Counted from the stretch's first letter, positions 1 to 9,849 are shown. The stretch: 64,000 nt of DNA from Streptomyces sp. NBC_01717 (GCF_036248255.1 NZ_CP109179.1:496001-560000); one strand, 5' to 3'. The notes: generated from the sequence alone by a model not told the origin. Program-made: numbers and translations.

Positions 1-2
1 GT

Positions 3-212
3 AGTCCGGAGGGCTGGGCGTCGGTCGCTCCCGACTGGAGGCCGGCTCCCGCGCCGCAGCCGGGCGGCGAACTGGTGCCGCCTATCCAGGCCGCGGTGAA
101 CTTCTCCTTCACCCCGATCGAGCTGGACCACGCCGACCCGTTCGGCGTCACCGTCGTGCTGATGGAAGAGGGCGGCTACAGCGTGCGCCTGACCGAAGCA
201 TGCGCCCGCTGA
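3..212 (+). CDS. C-terminal end of an unrecognised protein (cut by window start)
   Basis: The +3 frame is open from the window edge and stops with TGA at 210-212, giving about 69 residues. The piece is Pro/Ala-rich at first (APAPQPGG) and then looks like a small beta-rich domain (VNFSFTPIEL, VTVVLMEEGGYSVRLTEA). Third codon positions are GC-rich, which supports coding. No family is recognised and the start lies outside the window. Confidence 0.5.
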   Translation, partial: SPEGWASVAPDWRPAPAPQPGGELVPPIQAAVNFSFTPIELDHADPFGVTVVLMEEGGYSVRLTEACAR

Positions 213-448
213 GCCCGTGGCACGCACCTTTGACGACGACGCGGACTCTGTTGCTCCATTCGTCTGGGCTCGGGGACCGCTGATGCGCGAGGGCGACTTG
301 CCCGGTTCTTGACGTTCTGGTCGTGAGGCTACGCGCACGGGAGGTGCTGACGAACCAGATACTCAGGAATACGGAGTTGCGGGCGGCGGCCCAACTGACC
401 GAGGCGCTTGGGACCAGTTGCTACGTTGCAGGCCGTTAGCCTGTCGGT

Positions 449-1792
449 ATGTCAGAGCGTGTCATGCCCGGTCGCACGGACGGCCTGATCACCCTGGTTG
501 CCGCGGACGCTCTGTGGGTCGATTTGACGGCCGCCAGTGCTGTGCCGACGGCTTCTGGGGCATTCACCTGCTCGCCTGCCCGTGCCCGGGTGGGGTACGT
601 CCTGCTCGGCAGCCATGTGGTGGCGACGGTGAGGGCCAGCGGCGATCAGTGGAGTGTTCCGGAGGTTGAGGTGCGCCGAGCGGCCGCGGAACTGAACGCG
701 GTGGGGATGGATCGGCAGGACCTGGTCCGCATCGGTCCGTTTCGTAGGGCACCGAGGCAGGAATGCAACAAGGAAACGCCGCTGCGTTGGCGCCAGCGCA
801 TCACAGGGGAACTGCAGGATCTGGGCGGCCCCGAGCGGGCAGCACGACGTGAAGTCGGCCGGCCGTACCATCTGGCAGGGATCGACTGGCGACAGATACT
901 CGTGGAGCAGACCCGCGACGGGACGCAGCGCACGTGGTGGCTGCCGCGCGCTGCGGTCAGGCTGCTGGACGCGGCCGAGCACGCCGAAACGCAGTGGGTG
1001 CAAGCCACGCGGACCCACCAGGCAAGCGCAACCGTCACCCAGCCGCCCTCCCACCCCCGGCAGGCCCGAGACACCGGCCGTCGGCAGACGACGAGCCCCG
1101 ACGGCCCCACCACCTCACTGCGCCCGTACAACAAAGAGCTGGAAGGCCAGCTGTACTCGGTGCTCAGCAGGAAGCCCGCTACCTCCCGCAAGGTGGCCGG
1201 GTGGGCGTGCGCCGTCTGCCGCACCGCGCCCGCCACCGTGCTCGACCACTGCCACGAACACGGCTACGTCCGCGCCCCCGTCTGCCATTCCTGCAACACA
1301 CAAGAACGCCCCGACCACCTGTACAGCAACGACATCCGCGTAGCGAACCGCTACACACGCCTCTTCCACACCGACACCCACGACTGGCTCCGCCACTGGC
1401 ACCGCTGCCCCGGCTGCCGCGCACGCACCACCCTGCCCCTGCCGCACCTCGCCGCATGGACCGCCCACATAGCCTGCCGATCGCTGCGCCCCACCCACCG
1501 CGCCCCCCGCGGGCGCAAGCCCTGCGGTGTCCTGCACGTGTCCTGGACGGGCAGTCAGAACGCGCCCCGTTCCTGCCTGCTCACGGTCGCCGTCGACTTC
1601 TGCCCCTCCGGCGAGCACCGTGTCCTAACAAGAGTCCCCTACCGCGAAGCCGCCGAGCGGTTTCGCACCTGGTTGGCCGAGACGGCCCCTGCCGTGGCCG
1701 CCGCGGCCGGTCCTGACCGCCTGGACGACCTCCCCGCCCAGTTCCGGCCAGTCATCGCGGACACCAGCGGCAAGGACCTAGAACTGTTTTGA
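449..1792 (+). CDS. endonuclease VII (HNH-like) domain protein
   Basis: A 447-residue protein. Residues about 254-290 carry the recombination endonuclease VII signature: CAVC at 254-257, DHCHEHGYVRAPVC around 266-279 and CHSC at 279-282, followed by N. The two CxxC pairs would bind zinc and the DHCH segment holds the catalytic His of the HNH/ββα-metal fold. The first 200 residues are basic and of unknown function; the last 100 have another CPGC and a possible small domain. Streptomyces proteins with this domain are often short phage-type endonucleases, so a 250-residue N-terminal extension is unusual. The start at 449 has no strong Shine-Dalgarno; ATG at 464 is an alternative. It stands alone: no gene follows for 900 bp. 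Nuclease activity is inferred from the motif only. Confidence 0.7.
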   Translation: MSERVMPGRTDGLITLVAADALWVDLTAASAVPTASGAFTCSPARARVGYVLLGSHVVATVRASGDQWSVPEVEVRRAAAELNAVGMDRQDLVRIGPFRRAPRQECNKETPLRWRQRITGELQDLGGPERAARREVGRPYHLAGIDWRQILVEQTRDGTQRTWWLPRAAVRLLDAAEHAETQWVQATRTHQASATVTQPPSHPRQARDTGRRQTTSPDGPTTSLRPYNKELEGQLYSVLSRKPATSRKVAGWACAVCRTAPATVLDHCHEHGYVRAPVCHSCNTQERPDHLYSNDIRVANRYTRLFHTDTHDWLRHWHRCPGCRARTTLPLPHLAAWTAHIACRSLRPTHRAPRGRKPCGVLHVSWTGSQNAPRSCLLTVAVDFCPSGEHRVLTRVPYREAAERFRTWLAETAPAVAAAAGPDRLDDLPAQFRPVIADTSGKDLELF

Positions 1793-1824
1793 GCGGGCAC
1801 CGGGAGACCTGACACCGTTCCTAG

Positions 1825-2317
1825 CTAGCGTCTCGGGCGCTGCCTCAGCCTCCGACGGTGACGGGTCGGCGCCCTCGGCAGCAGCCAGCACCGCCGCGAC
1901 CGTACGGCGCGGGCGCCGTACGGGACCAGCGGGTCGACCCGGACAATTGAGTTGACCCGCCGAGCATGGAGCTGGCCTGCGGGCCGCCAGTCACTGGCAC
2001 CACAACCGGCCGTCCGTTTGCTCGCCGTGAACTCGCAGCGCCCCAGGCTCTGCACACCGAAACGACTCAGTAGGGCGCTGGAGCGGGAGTCCTGGATCCG
2101 CAGCTGCCGTGCGTGCGCCTCTGCCGGAGTCGACCTCATGGCCTGGAGGTCCGTTTCGGCCACGGGCCGGTCCGCATATGCCAGCACTGGCAAGCCGAGC
2201 TTCCGGCGACTACCGCCTGTCACGGGTGGTCGTTGTCGCAGGTCAGCCAGTTGGCTTGGACAGGGAGTCGCGACACGAGGACCTCGAGAGCATAATCGCG
2301 TGTTCGATTTCTGTTCG
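1825..2317 (+). repeat. 493-bp direct repeat, copy 1 (second copy 35040-35534)
   Basis: This stretch matches 35040-35534 almost base for base, in the same orientation, with scattered substitutions and 1-2 bp indels. In copy 2 it lies directly upstream of dnaE2; here it is followed by unrelated sequence. The match stops inside a GTTCG half-site at 2313-2317. I find no convincing conserved protein on either strand: the open frames differ between the copies because of small indels. It may be a duplicated promoter/leader region or a decayed gene. Confidence 0.8.
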
Positions 2318-2709
2318 CCTCGCACCACCGGCCACGCACGGTCCGTGCCCGATAGACCGTAGGGACGTGCCTTGTCCGTCAGGGTGCCGAGCGAAGGCAG
2401 CCTCGGGTGCCGGCTTGCCGTCCAGTTCCGGGAAGGCAGCAATGATGGTGGCCGGCAGGCCAAGGCCAAGGTCCTCGCGTCCTGAGAAGCTCCCGAGGAC
2501 AGATCCGGAAAGGCGCAGGAAGATGGAACTGGGACGTGCCGAGTACGTCGTTGGCGCCGTTCTCGGGCAGCCTCTTTCGCGCGGCTGTGAGGACAGTGGC
2601 GCAGCCGATCGCACAACAACCCGTTGCGCCGCTGAGGCGGCCGTGGCGCCCGCTCGCCCCCAAGCCCCGCTCAACTGGATCGCCACCCTGACCCCACACG
2701 GAGGCAACC
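2318..2709. other. no supported gene
   Basis: About 390 bp between the repeat and the GAP-family gene. Overlapping open frames on both strands show no recognisable domain. The last 20 bases contain GGAGGCAACC just before ATG 2710, a ribosome binding site for the next gene. Confidence 0.4.
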
Positions 2710-3387
2710 ATGGGCGAAGTTCTCGGTGACGTCCTGGGTTTCGCCGCCGCCGTCGCGGTCAGCCCGCTCCCGATCATCGCCATCATCCTCATACTCGCCA
2801 CGCCTCAGGGACGCCTTAACGGAGTCCTCTTCACCGTCGGCTGGATTGCGGGACTCTCGGCACTGGGCGCGGTGATGCTGGCGATCGCTTCCCCCGCAGG
2901 CGGCTCCTCCCACAATCACCCGGCCACCTGGGTGGGAGCCCTCAAGCTCGCCCTGGGCCTGTTCCTCGTCCTCTTCGGCGCCCGGCAATGGCACCGACGC
3001 CCGAAGGATCCCTCACAAGCCAAGCTGCCGAAGTGGATGAGCGCGATCGATCGCCTCACGCCGATCAAGGTCTTCGCACTCGGACTGGCCCTGGCCGCGC
3101 TCAACGCCAAGAACGCCCCGCTGACCATCGCCGCAGGCGCCGCGATCGGCTCAGCCGGACTGCCGGTCGGGCAGCAGATCGCATCGATGGCAATCTTCGT
3201 CCTGATCGCCACCCTCGGCCTTCTGGCCCCACTGGGAGTTTTCCTACTCGGCGGAGAGCGAGCCAAAACCACGCTCGGCAATTGGAAAAACTGGGCAGCC
3301 CAGCACAACGTCGCCGTGATGGCCGTCCTGTTCTTCGTCCTCGGATTGAAACTGCTCGGAGACGGCATCTCCATCCTCACCTCCTGA
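2710..3387 (+). CDS. GAP family (LysE-like) membrane protein
   Basis: A 225-residue integral membrane protein, the usual length for the GAP/SfLAP group. It has about six hydrophobic segments (for example VAVSPLPIIAIILIL near 15-30, LNGVLFTVGWIAGLSALGAV, LKLALGLFLVLFGARQW near 78-95, VFALGLALAALNAKNAPLTI and the C-terminal MAVLFFVLGLKLL). The SPLPI motif in helix 1 and the NAKN motif after helix 4 are typical of this family. Homologues include a mycobacterial protein implicated in glycopeptidolipid export; substrate here is unknown. A GGAGG sits 6 bp before the ATG. It appears monocistronic. Confidence 0.8.
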   Translation: MGEVLGDVLGFAAAVAVSPLPIIAIILILATPQGRLNGVLFTVGWIAGLSALGAVMLAIASPAGGSSHNHPATWVGALKLALGLFLVLFGARQWHRRPKDPSQAKLPKWMSAIDRLTPIKVFALGLALAALNAKNAPLTIAAGAAIGSAGLPVGQQIASMAIFVLIATLGLLAPLGVFLLGGERAKTTLGNWKNWAAQHNVAVMAVLFFVLGLKLLGDGISILTS

Positions 3388-3616
3388 CGGGCTTACCCAC
3401 GCGCGGCGGTGTGGTCCGATCACAGACGTGCAACAGAGAAGGTCGGCGGAGCGGCTTCGGGCTGGAGCTGCTTTGGGCGAGTGATCATGGCTCCGCAAGC
3501 TGCCGGCGCGTCGGGCGGTGGGGTGATGTCAGGCAACCGGGCGGTGGTGTCGCCGCGCTGAAGGGCGGCGTGTCGTTGATGCTGGCTGTCATCGCGCGAA
3601 GGAGGCTGTCGTAGGC

Positions 3617-5668
3617 ATGGACTCTGGCTTCGATGCGGCGATTCTGCACGCGCTGTTCACTCAGCCATCCATCGGCCTGCATGTACTGGATCCGGAGCTG
3701 CGGATCGTGCGCTTCAACTTTGCCGCGCCCGGTGTCCAAGGCCTCGACCTGAGTGACGCGGTCGGCCATACCTGGCGCGAGCTGGGATTTGGTGCGGACG
3801 ATGTGGAGACCATGCTGCGCACGGTGCTGGAGACGGGCGAGGCGGTGACCAATTTCCGGTACCGGGGCCGTCTGGCCGTCTGGGGCGGTGTGGAGAAGGT
3901 GTTGTCGGTCTCGGCATTCCGTCTTCAGGACGCCGAGGGGGGCACGCTGGGGGTGGCCGGCACGGTGGTGGATATCACCGAGCGGGATCGCGCTGAGCAG
4001 CGCCTTCAGTTGCTGTACCGGGCCGGTGAGCGGATCGGGAGCAGCCTGGATGTGTTCCGTACGGCGCAGGAACTCGCCGATGTCGCCGTGGCCGACCCGG
4101 CCGACCTGGCCGACCTGGTGACGGTCGGTGTCCTCGATTCCGTGCTGCACGGCGAGGCGCCGCGCCCGGGACCGTTGATCGACCCGGTCACCGTGCGCCA
4201 GGCAGGCGTCCGAGCAGTGGAGGCGATCACGGTTCCGGCCATGTTCGAGATCGGGAATGTCAGGGTGATTCCCCGGGGCACCCCGTATGCGCAGGCCCTC
4301 AGCGACCTGCGGCCCCGGCTCGTCCGTCAGCTGAAGGCCGACGATCCGTGGCTGGTCCGCCATCCCGCGCATGCCGAGAGCGCGCGTAAGGCGGGCGTAC
4401 ACTCGCTGATCGCCGTCCCGCTGGTCGCGCGCGGCGTGGTGCTCGGCATGGCGAGCTTCTACCGCGGCCCCGGATCACTGCCCTTCGACGACGCCGACCT
4501 CGGCGTCGCCACCGATGTGGTGGCCCGGGCCGCGGTGTGCGTCGACAACGCCCGCCGCTACACCCGTGAGCGCACGATCGCCCGCCTCACCCAGCGCACC
4601 CTGGTGCCCGACCGGCTGCCCTCGCAGACCGCCGCGGAGACCACGTTCACCTTCCTGCCGGTGGCCTCCAGCGGCGTCTGGTACGACGTCATCCCACTCT
4701 CCGGTGCACGCATCGCGCTCGTCGCGGGCGACGTGTCCGGCCACGGCCTGCACACCGTAACCACGATGGGCCGGCTGCGCACGGCAGTCCGCGCCCTGGC
4801 CGCGATGGACCTGCAGGCCGACGAACTCCTCGAACACCTCCACGCCCTGACCGAGCAGCTCGCCCGTGAGCACCCGCCTGTCGAGAACTCCGACGAGTCG
4901 GAGCTGACGGCGACCTGCCTCTTTGTGATCTACGACCCGGTCACGCGCACCTGCACCCTGTCCCGGGCGGGACATCCTGCACCCGTCCTGGCCCTGCCCG
5001 ACGGCAGCATCCACGTCATCGACGTCCCAGCGGGGCCGAACCTGGGACGCGGCGTGGCCTCCTACCGGTCCACCAGCGTGGACCTGCCCGAGGGCAGCAT
5101 CCTCACCCTCCACAACGCGGAACTCCTGCAGGACACCGATCAAGACCAGCTTCCCGCCTTCCAGAACGCCTTCAGCACACCCACGGGCCTGACCGGCCAC
5201 CTGCAGGACATGTGCGACGCCCTGATGACCTCACTGCTCCCCGACAACCCCACCGACGACGCCCTGCTCCTGCTGGCCCGCACCCACTCACTCGGCCCGG
5301 ACCAAGTGGCCTCCTGGACGCTGCCCAACGACCTCGAGAGCGCCGCCGAAGCCCGCCGCCTGGTCACCGGCCAGCTCACCGACTGGAACCTCGACGACCT
5401 CAATTTCAGCACCGAACTGATCGCCAGCGAACTGGTGACCAACGCCGTCCGCTACTCCACGGGGCCGACAGAACTCCGGCTGATCAACAACCGTGCGCTG
5501 ATCTGCGAAGTCTCCGACACCAGCAACGCCGCCCCCCAGCTGCGACACGCGGAGGACGACGACGAAGGCGGTCGCGGCCTGTACCTGGTCGCGCAACTGG
5601 CCCAGCACTGGGGTACCCGCCGCACCGGACGCGGCAAGACCATCTGGACTGAGCAAGCCCTGCCTTGA
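3617..5668 (+). CDS. PAS-GAF-SpoIIE phosphatase-HATPase signalling protein
   Basis: A 683-residue cytoplasmic regulator of the Streptomyces RsbU/SpoIIE type. Order: PAS domain (about 5-120, ending VVDITERDRAEQRL), GAF domain (about 125-310, with LIAVPLVARGVVLGMASFYR), PP2C-type SpoIIE phosphatase (about 335-550, with GDVSGHGLH and DDALLLLARTHS), and a C-terminal anti-sigma-like HATPase (about 560-683) with N-box ELVTNAVRYS and G2-box EGGRGLYLVAQLAQHWG. Such proteins tune sigma-factor partner switching in response to small ligands or redox state. The usual GGDWYD motif reads SGVWYD, so one metal-binding Asp seems lost. The start follows a GAAGGAGG at 3598-3605. No sigma or anti-sigma-antagonist gene is adjacent. 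Confidence 0.85.
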   Translation: MDSGFDAAILHALFTQPSIGLHVLDPELRIVRFNFAAPGVQGLDLSDAVGHTWRELGFGADDVETMLRTVLETGEAVTNFRYRGRLAVWGGVEKVLSVSAFRLQDAEGGTLGVAGTVVDITERDRAEQRLQLLYRAGERIGSSLDVFRTAQELADVAVADPADLADLVTVGVLDSVLHGEAPRPGPLIDPVTVRQAGVRAVEAITVPAMFEIGNVRVIPRGTPYAQALSDLRPRLVRQLKADDPWLVRHPAHAESARKAGVHSLIAVPLVARGVVLGMASFYRGPGSLPFDDADLGVATDVVARAAVCVDNARRYTRERTIARLTQRTLVPDRLPSQTAAETTFTFLPVASSGVWYDVIPLSGARIALVAGDVSGHGLHTVTTMGRLRTAVRALAAMDLQADELLEHLHALTEQLAREHPPVENSDESELTATCLFVIYDPVTRTCTLSRAGHPAPVLALPDGSIHVIDVPAGPNLGRGVASYRSTSVDLPEGSILTLHNAELLQDTDQDQLPAFQNAFSTPTGLTGHLQDMCDALMTSLLPDNPTDDALLLLARTHSLGPDQVASWTLPNDLESAAEARRLVTGQLTDWNLDDLNFSTELIASELVTNAVRYSTGPTELRLINNRALICEVSDTSNAAPQLRHAEDDDEGGRGLYLVAQLAQHWGTRRTGRGKTIWTEQALP

Positions 5669-5905
5669 CGCCCCACAACCGTGCGTTGCTGGGGGGTCGC
5701 GGTACAGCGCTGCTGTAACGCTGTGCTCAGAACAGGAAACGACGGAGCTGCTCCACTGGCTGTTCTGACCAGGGAGGTTGGTGACGGGGGACGCGCTGAC
5801 CGGTGTGCTGCGCGAGGACCCGGGCTTCGACGACCGGATGCTCTGTGCCTGTGGGCAGAGCGCTTCCTCGGATGAAGCGGTGAGCAGCGGCCGGACAGAC
5901 GGCAG

Positions 5906-5950
5906 GGCCTGACACCGGTGCGCGTGGTTGCCGCGCACCGGTGTCAGGCC
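5906..5950. terminator. perfect 19-bp hairpin, likely bidirectional terminator
   Basis: Positions 5906-5924 (GGCCTGACACCGGTGCGCG) pair perfectly with 5932-5950 around a 7-base loop. It lies between the convergent phosphatase gene and the acyl-CoA ligase gene. There is no strong T-tract, as is usual for Streptomyces terminators. Confidence 0.75.
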
Positions 5951-5981
5951 CCGGAGCGTCGGACGGCTGCCGGGGCCCGGC

Positions 5982-7469
5982 TCAGCGGGCCTCGGGGGCG
6001 GCTATCTGCCGCTTGAGGATCTTGCCGGTGGGCCCCTTCGGGAGAGCGTCCACCAGCCAGACCCAACGCGGGTACTTGTACCCCGCCACCCGGTCGCGGA
6101 CGAAGTCCCGCAGTTCCTCCGCGCTCGCCTCAGCTCCCGGTCGCAGGGCGACCGCCGAGGCGACCTCCTCGCCGAGTGTGGGGTGCGGGATGCCGATGAC
6201 GGCGGCCTCGGCCACGGCGGGGTGCTCGTACAGGACCTCCTCGATCTCCCGCGGGTAGACGTTGTAGCCGCCCCGGATGATCAGGTCCTTCTTGCGGTCG
6301 ACGATGAAGTAGTAGCCGTCCTCGTCGACGGTGGCGAGGTCGCCGGAGCGCAGCCAGCCGTCCACGATGGTCTCGGCGGTCGCCTCGGGGCGTCCCCAGT
6401 AGCCGGCCATGATGTTGTGGCCGCGCACGCACAGTTCGCCGACGCCGGTCTCGGTGTCGGGGTCGAGGAGGCACATCTCGACGCCCTCGATGGGGGTGCC
6501 GACGGAGCCGGGCTTGCGGGGCCGGTCGGGGTGGTTGAAGGAGACGACCGGGGAGGTCTCGGACATGCCGAAGCCCTCCAGGATCGCGCATCCGAAGGCG
6601 TTCTCGAAGCTGTGCAGGAGCTCGACGGGAAGGGAGGCCGCGCCGGAGACGCACAGGCGCAGTGACGATGTGTCGTACTTCTCCGTACCGCGCTGGTACT
6701 CGGCGAGCACGGCGCCGTACATAGTCGGCACGCCTTCGAAGACGGTGACCTGCCGCTGCTCGACGGTGTGCAGGGCCTGGGCTGCGTCGAAGCGCGGAAG
6801 CAGGGTGAGCCGGGCGCCGCCGCAGACCGCGGCGTTCATGGCGCACGACTGCCCGAAGGCGTGGAACAGCGGCAGACAGCCCATCATGACGTCGTCGGGG
6901 GTGAGCCGCAGCAGGGTACGTGCGCTGATCTCGGCGTTGCGCGCCATGTTGGCGTGGGTGAGCATGGCGCCCTTGGGCATGCCGGTGGTGCCGGAGGTGT
7001 AGAGGATGACGGCCAGGTCCGCGTCCTCCCGGGGCACGACCGGCGCCGGGTGCGGGTGCCCGGCCAGCAGCTCCGCGAGGCCACCGGGCACGATCGGCAC
7101 CACCGGCGTCCCGGTGGTCTTGGCGCCGGCCTCGGCCTCGGTCGCCACGTCCGCCCAGGCGAGCAGCAGCGCCATCCCGGAGTCGCGCACCTGGTGCGCG
7201 ATCTCGCGCTCCTTGAGCAGGGAGTTCATCGGCACCACGGCGGCGCCGGCGCGCAGGATGCCGTAGTAGAGGACGGGAAACTCGATGAGGTTCGGCAGGA
7301 TCAGGCCCACCCGGTCCCCGGGGACGACGCCGCGGGCGGCGAGGAACGCGGCGACCCGGCCCGAAAGTACGTCGAGCTCGGTGTAGGTGAGCCCGTGGTC
7401 GCCGAGTTCGACCGCGCGGCGGTCGCCGTGCTCGTCGGCGGCGCGCGCGAGGAAGTCGTTGAGGTTCAT
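5982..7469 (-). CDS. long-chain fatty acid--CoA ligase (AMP-binding)
   Basis: A 495-residue member of the ANL superfamily that would adenylate a carboxylic acid and transfer it to CoA. The P-loop motif YTSGTTGMPKG lies at about 157-167. Further motifs are GFGMSETSPV (A5), WLRSGDLATVDEDGYYFIVDRKKD (A7-A8, split here only for reading) and the C-terminal GPTGKILKR with the catalytic Lys near 484. Length and motif order are normal. ATG 7469 was chosen because the protein then starts MNLNDFLARAADEHG, the common N-terminus of the family; the open frame continues upstream only as shadow. It begins 20 bp after the aldehyde dehydrogenase stop, so the two are very likely co-transcribed. Confidence 0.92.
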   Translation of the reverse strand: MNLNDFLARAADEHGDRRAVELGDHGLTYTELDVLSGRVAAFLAARGVVPGDRVGLILPNLIEFPVLYYGILRAGAAVVPMNSLLKEREIAHQVRDSGMALLLAWADVATEAEAGAKTTGTPVVPIVPGGLAELLAGHPHPAPVVPREDADLAVILYTSGTTGMPKGAMLTHANMARNAEISARTLLRLTPDDVMMGCLPLFHAFGQSCAMNAAVCGGARLTLLPRFDAAQALHTVEQRQVTVFEGVPTMYGAVLAEYQRGTEKYDTSSLRLCVSGAASLPVELLHSFENAFGCAILEGFGMSETSPVVSFNHPDRPRKPGSVGTPIEGVEMCLLDPDTETGVGELCVRGHNIMAGYWGRPEATAETIVDGWLRSGDLATVDEDGYYFIVDRKKDLIIRGGYNVYPREIEEVLYEHPAVAEAAVIGIPHPTLGEEVASAVALRPGAEASAEELRDFVRDRVAGYKYPRWVWLVDALPKGPTGKILKRQIAAPEAR

Positions 7470-7488
7470 GGTTCGGAGCGCTTCCTGT

Positions 7489-9192
7489 TCAGCCGCGGAG
7501 CGCGGAGGCGAAGATGGCCGGCAGTTGGGCGAGGCCGGGGGCGGTGGTGAAGCGGGTGACGCGTTCGAGGGTGGTGCGGCCGGTGCGGTTGGTGACGAAG
7601 TACGGCGGGCGGGGGGACAGCGACGGCGATCCGGTGAACAGGCCGCGTGGCGCGGGGGCGAAGGGGGCGCGCACCACGGTCTTTTCGATGTCCTCCAGCA
7701 TGAAGGCGTTGTTGACGAATCCGATGCCGCTGCCGATGTCCTGCCGGGTGTGACCGGGGTAGGCACCCCAGGGGGTGTATCCGAGCAGGAGGTTGACGGC
7801 GGACCAGCAGTTGACGCCGAGGGTTCCGTAACGCAGTTCCGCGATTGCCCGCTGCACCACCGCACGGTGGTTCTTCTCGGTCCTCGGGTGGACGATGAGG
7901 GTCGCACCGAGTGTGCCGGGCAGGGTGCCGTTGGCGAAGTCGACGGCGTGGCTCAGGAATTCGGCCGGGGTGTCGCCGGGGAGGCGTACCACGCCCAGGG
8001 CGCTGGCGAAGACCTCTCCGGTGAGCAGCGAGTCGTCGTGGTCGGCGATGTCCGGTATCAGGAGTCGGCAGCCGTCGCCGTGGCTCTCGGCCTCCGGGTG
8101 GGCCTTGAGGACCGCGGCCAGCCGCTGCTCGGCGCCGGGATAGTAGTCGGTGCGCGGCGGCAGTTCGCGCAGCACCTGCCGGATCTCCTCCAGCAGCCGT
8201 TCGGTGCCGTCCCACTCCCGGGGCAGGACGAGGATCTGGCTGGCGATGCAGTTGTGGCCGGAGTTGTTCATCTTGCTGGTGACGATGTGTTCGGCCTGGA
8301 AGCGGAAGTCCGCCGCGCTCCAGGGGCCGGGGGTCACGATGCAGGGGCTGACCCCGCCCAGCTCGCTGGTGAACGGCTTGGCGATCAGCGGCCGGTCGTC
8401 GCGTCGGCGCTGGTCGGCCTGCTCGTCGGTGCCCCAGACGATGGCGTCGTGGGTGCGGTCGCTGCCGGTCACATGGATGGTGTCCACGCCGTCGTGGGTC
8501 GTGAGGTACGCACCTTCGGCGGCACCGCCGTCGATGAAGCGCACCCAGCCGCGCTCGATGAACTCGATGAAGATCCGCTCGAAGTGCGGACGCAGATAGG
8601 CGTTGACCGGGTTCATCTTGGCGACGACGACCTGGCCCTCGCCGTACAGCTTGTGCAGGATGTCGACCGCGGTCAGCGCGGCGACATTGCCCGCGCCCAG
8701 GACGAGCGCCACACCGGCGGACTCGGCACGGCCGCGGCACTGCCCGGCCCGGTCCCGCACCTGCTCGGCGATGGTGCCGGGCAGCATCCGCACCCGGGCC
8801 GAGAACCCGTTCAGCAGGACGCGGTCCCAGCCGGTGGCGGGGAAGACGTCCACCCAGGTGCGGCCGCCCTCCTCGTGCACCGCGCGGGCGGGCAGCGGAT
8901 CCTGGCCGGTGGCTATCCGGCGCAGTACGTGCAGGCGGGCGCCGACGATCTGGGCCAGCACCCAGGGGCCACCCGCCCAGTCCTCGGCGGCCCACGGGGA
9001 GTCGGGAGCGTACCCCTTGGCGCGGGCACCGGCCGCGGCCAGTTCGGCCGCGCCGTCGAATATCCGCGGCATGAGCCGCTCCAGCAGGCCGATCCGCTCG
9101 GCGAGCGGTGTCTCGGCCCAGGACACGGCGTTCTGGCGCAGTTCGCTCAGGGCTCGGTCGAGGGCAGAGGTGTCGAGGATGCTGCTGTTCAC
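7489..9192 (-). CDS. aldehyde dehydrogenase family protein
   Basis: A 567-residue protein, longer than the usual 480-500. The catalytic Cys is about Cys315 in NNSGHNCIASQ and the general-base Glu about Glu277 in TSELGGVSP. VLGAGNVAALTAVDILHKL near 162-180 would bind the nucleotide. It starts with GTG at 9192, preceded by AAAGGAGTGAC, a strong ribosome binding site. The closest type seems to be the acyl/aldehyde dehydrogenase set with long C-terminal regions rather than classic betaine-aldehyde enzymes. With the downstream acyl-CoA ligase the pair could convert an aldehyde to an acid and then to an acyl-CoA; that coupling is inference. Confidence 0.88.
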   Translation of the reverse strand: MNSSILDTSALDRALSELRQNAVSWAETPLAERIGLLERLMPRIFDGAAELAAAGARAKGYAPDSPWAAEDWAGGPWVLAQIVGARLHVLRRIATGQDPLPARAVHEEGGRTWVDVFPATGWDRVLLNGFSARVRMLPGTIAEQVRDRAGQCRGRAESAGVALVLGAGNVAALTAVDILHKLYGEGQVVVAKMNPVNAYLRPHFERIFIEFIERGWVRFIDGGAAEGAYLTTHDGVDTIHVTGSDRTHDAIVWGTDEQADQRRRDDRPLIAKPFTSELGGVSPCIVTPGPWSAADFRFQAEHIVTSKMNNSGHNCIASQILVLPREWDGTERLLEEIRQVLRELPPRTDYYPGAEQRLAAVLKAHPEAESHGDGCRLLIPDIADHDDSLLTGEVFASALGVVRLPGDTPAEFLSHAVDFANGTLPGTLGATLIVHPRTEKNHRAVVQRAIAELRYGTLGVNCWSAVNLLLGYTPWGAYPGHTRQDIGSGIGFVNNAFMLEDIEKTVVRAPFAPAPRGLFTGSPSLSPRPPYFVTNRTGRTTLERVTRFTTAPGLAQLPAIFASALRG

Positions 9193-9236
9193 GTCACTCC
9201 TTTGTGATGGCGAGCAGGTGGAAACGGAGCGGGATG

Positions 9237-9710
9237 TCACGCGAGCAGGCGGCGTGCGTCGCGGGCGGGATCGATGAGGAGCAGCACTCCCGTGAGCAGC
9301 ACGGTGTGCTGGTAACCGACCGCGCTCTGAGTGCCGACCAGGCGGCCGGTCAGCGTCGGAGCGATCGGCCCGGCCAAGGTCACCACCGCGCTCATCAGCC
9401 CCGGGGCGCCGCCGAACCGTCGGCCGGGCACGAGTACGGCGATCGTGGTCGCCGCGATACTCCCCATCACCCCGCATAACCCGGACCCGACCACCAGGAG
9501 CGCTACGGTCACCGGGCCGCGCGGGAACACCGGCATCGCCAGGCAGGCCGGCGCGCACACGCGAAGCGTGATGCCGCCGACCCGCGCGCGGGCCCACCGG
9601 CTGCTCACACCACGCCGCAGCAGCCAGCCGGTCAGCCCGGCCTTGCCCCAGCAGGGCGACAGCGCTGACCGCCCACCGCGCGACGATCAGGTTCGCCGCG
9701 GTGGTGTGCT
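9237..9710 (-). pseudogene. MFS transporter, C-terminal remnant
   Basis: The minus frame to 9237 encodes MFS-like helices (VTVALLVVGSGLCGVMGSIAATT, then GLMSAVVTLAGPIAPTLTGRLVG and YQHTVLLTGVLLLI). Upstream, the matching frame shifts near 9655 into NLIVARWAVSAVALLGQG. Only the last third of a 12-helix carrier remains. It sits just upstream of the aldehyde dehydrogenase. Confidence 0.6.
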
Positions 9711-9849
9711 CGGGCGTTCTGGGGTTCTCCCGAAATGACAACCCGCAGGTCGCGACGTCGTCGTTGATCCACCTGCGTGGGATTTCACATCGAGATAGTG
9801 ATCTGTCCACACCGAGGTGGCCGCGACCTCCCACTCCGCCACCTGCTGC

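Noticed and set aside
7387..9207. Plus-strand 606-codon open frame
   Set aside because: Antisense to the aldehyde dehydrogenase and ligase, which have clear catalytic motifs; Gly/Arg-rich shadow.
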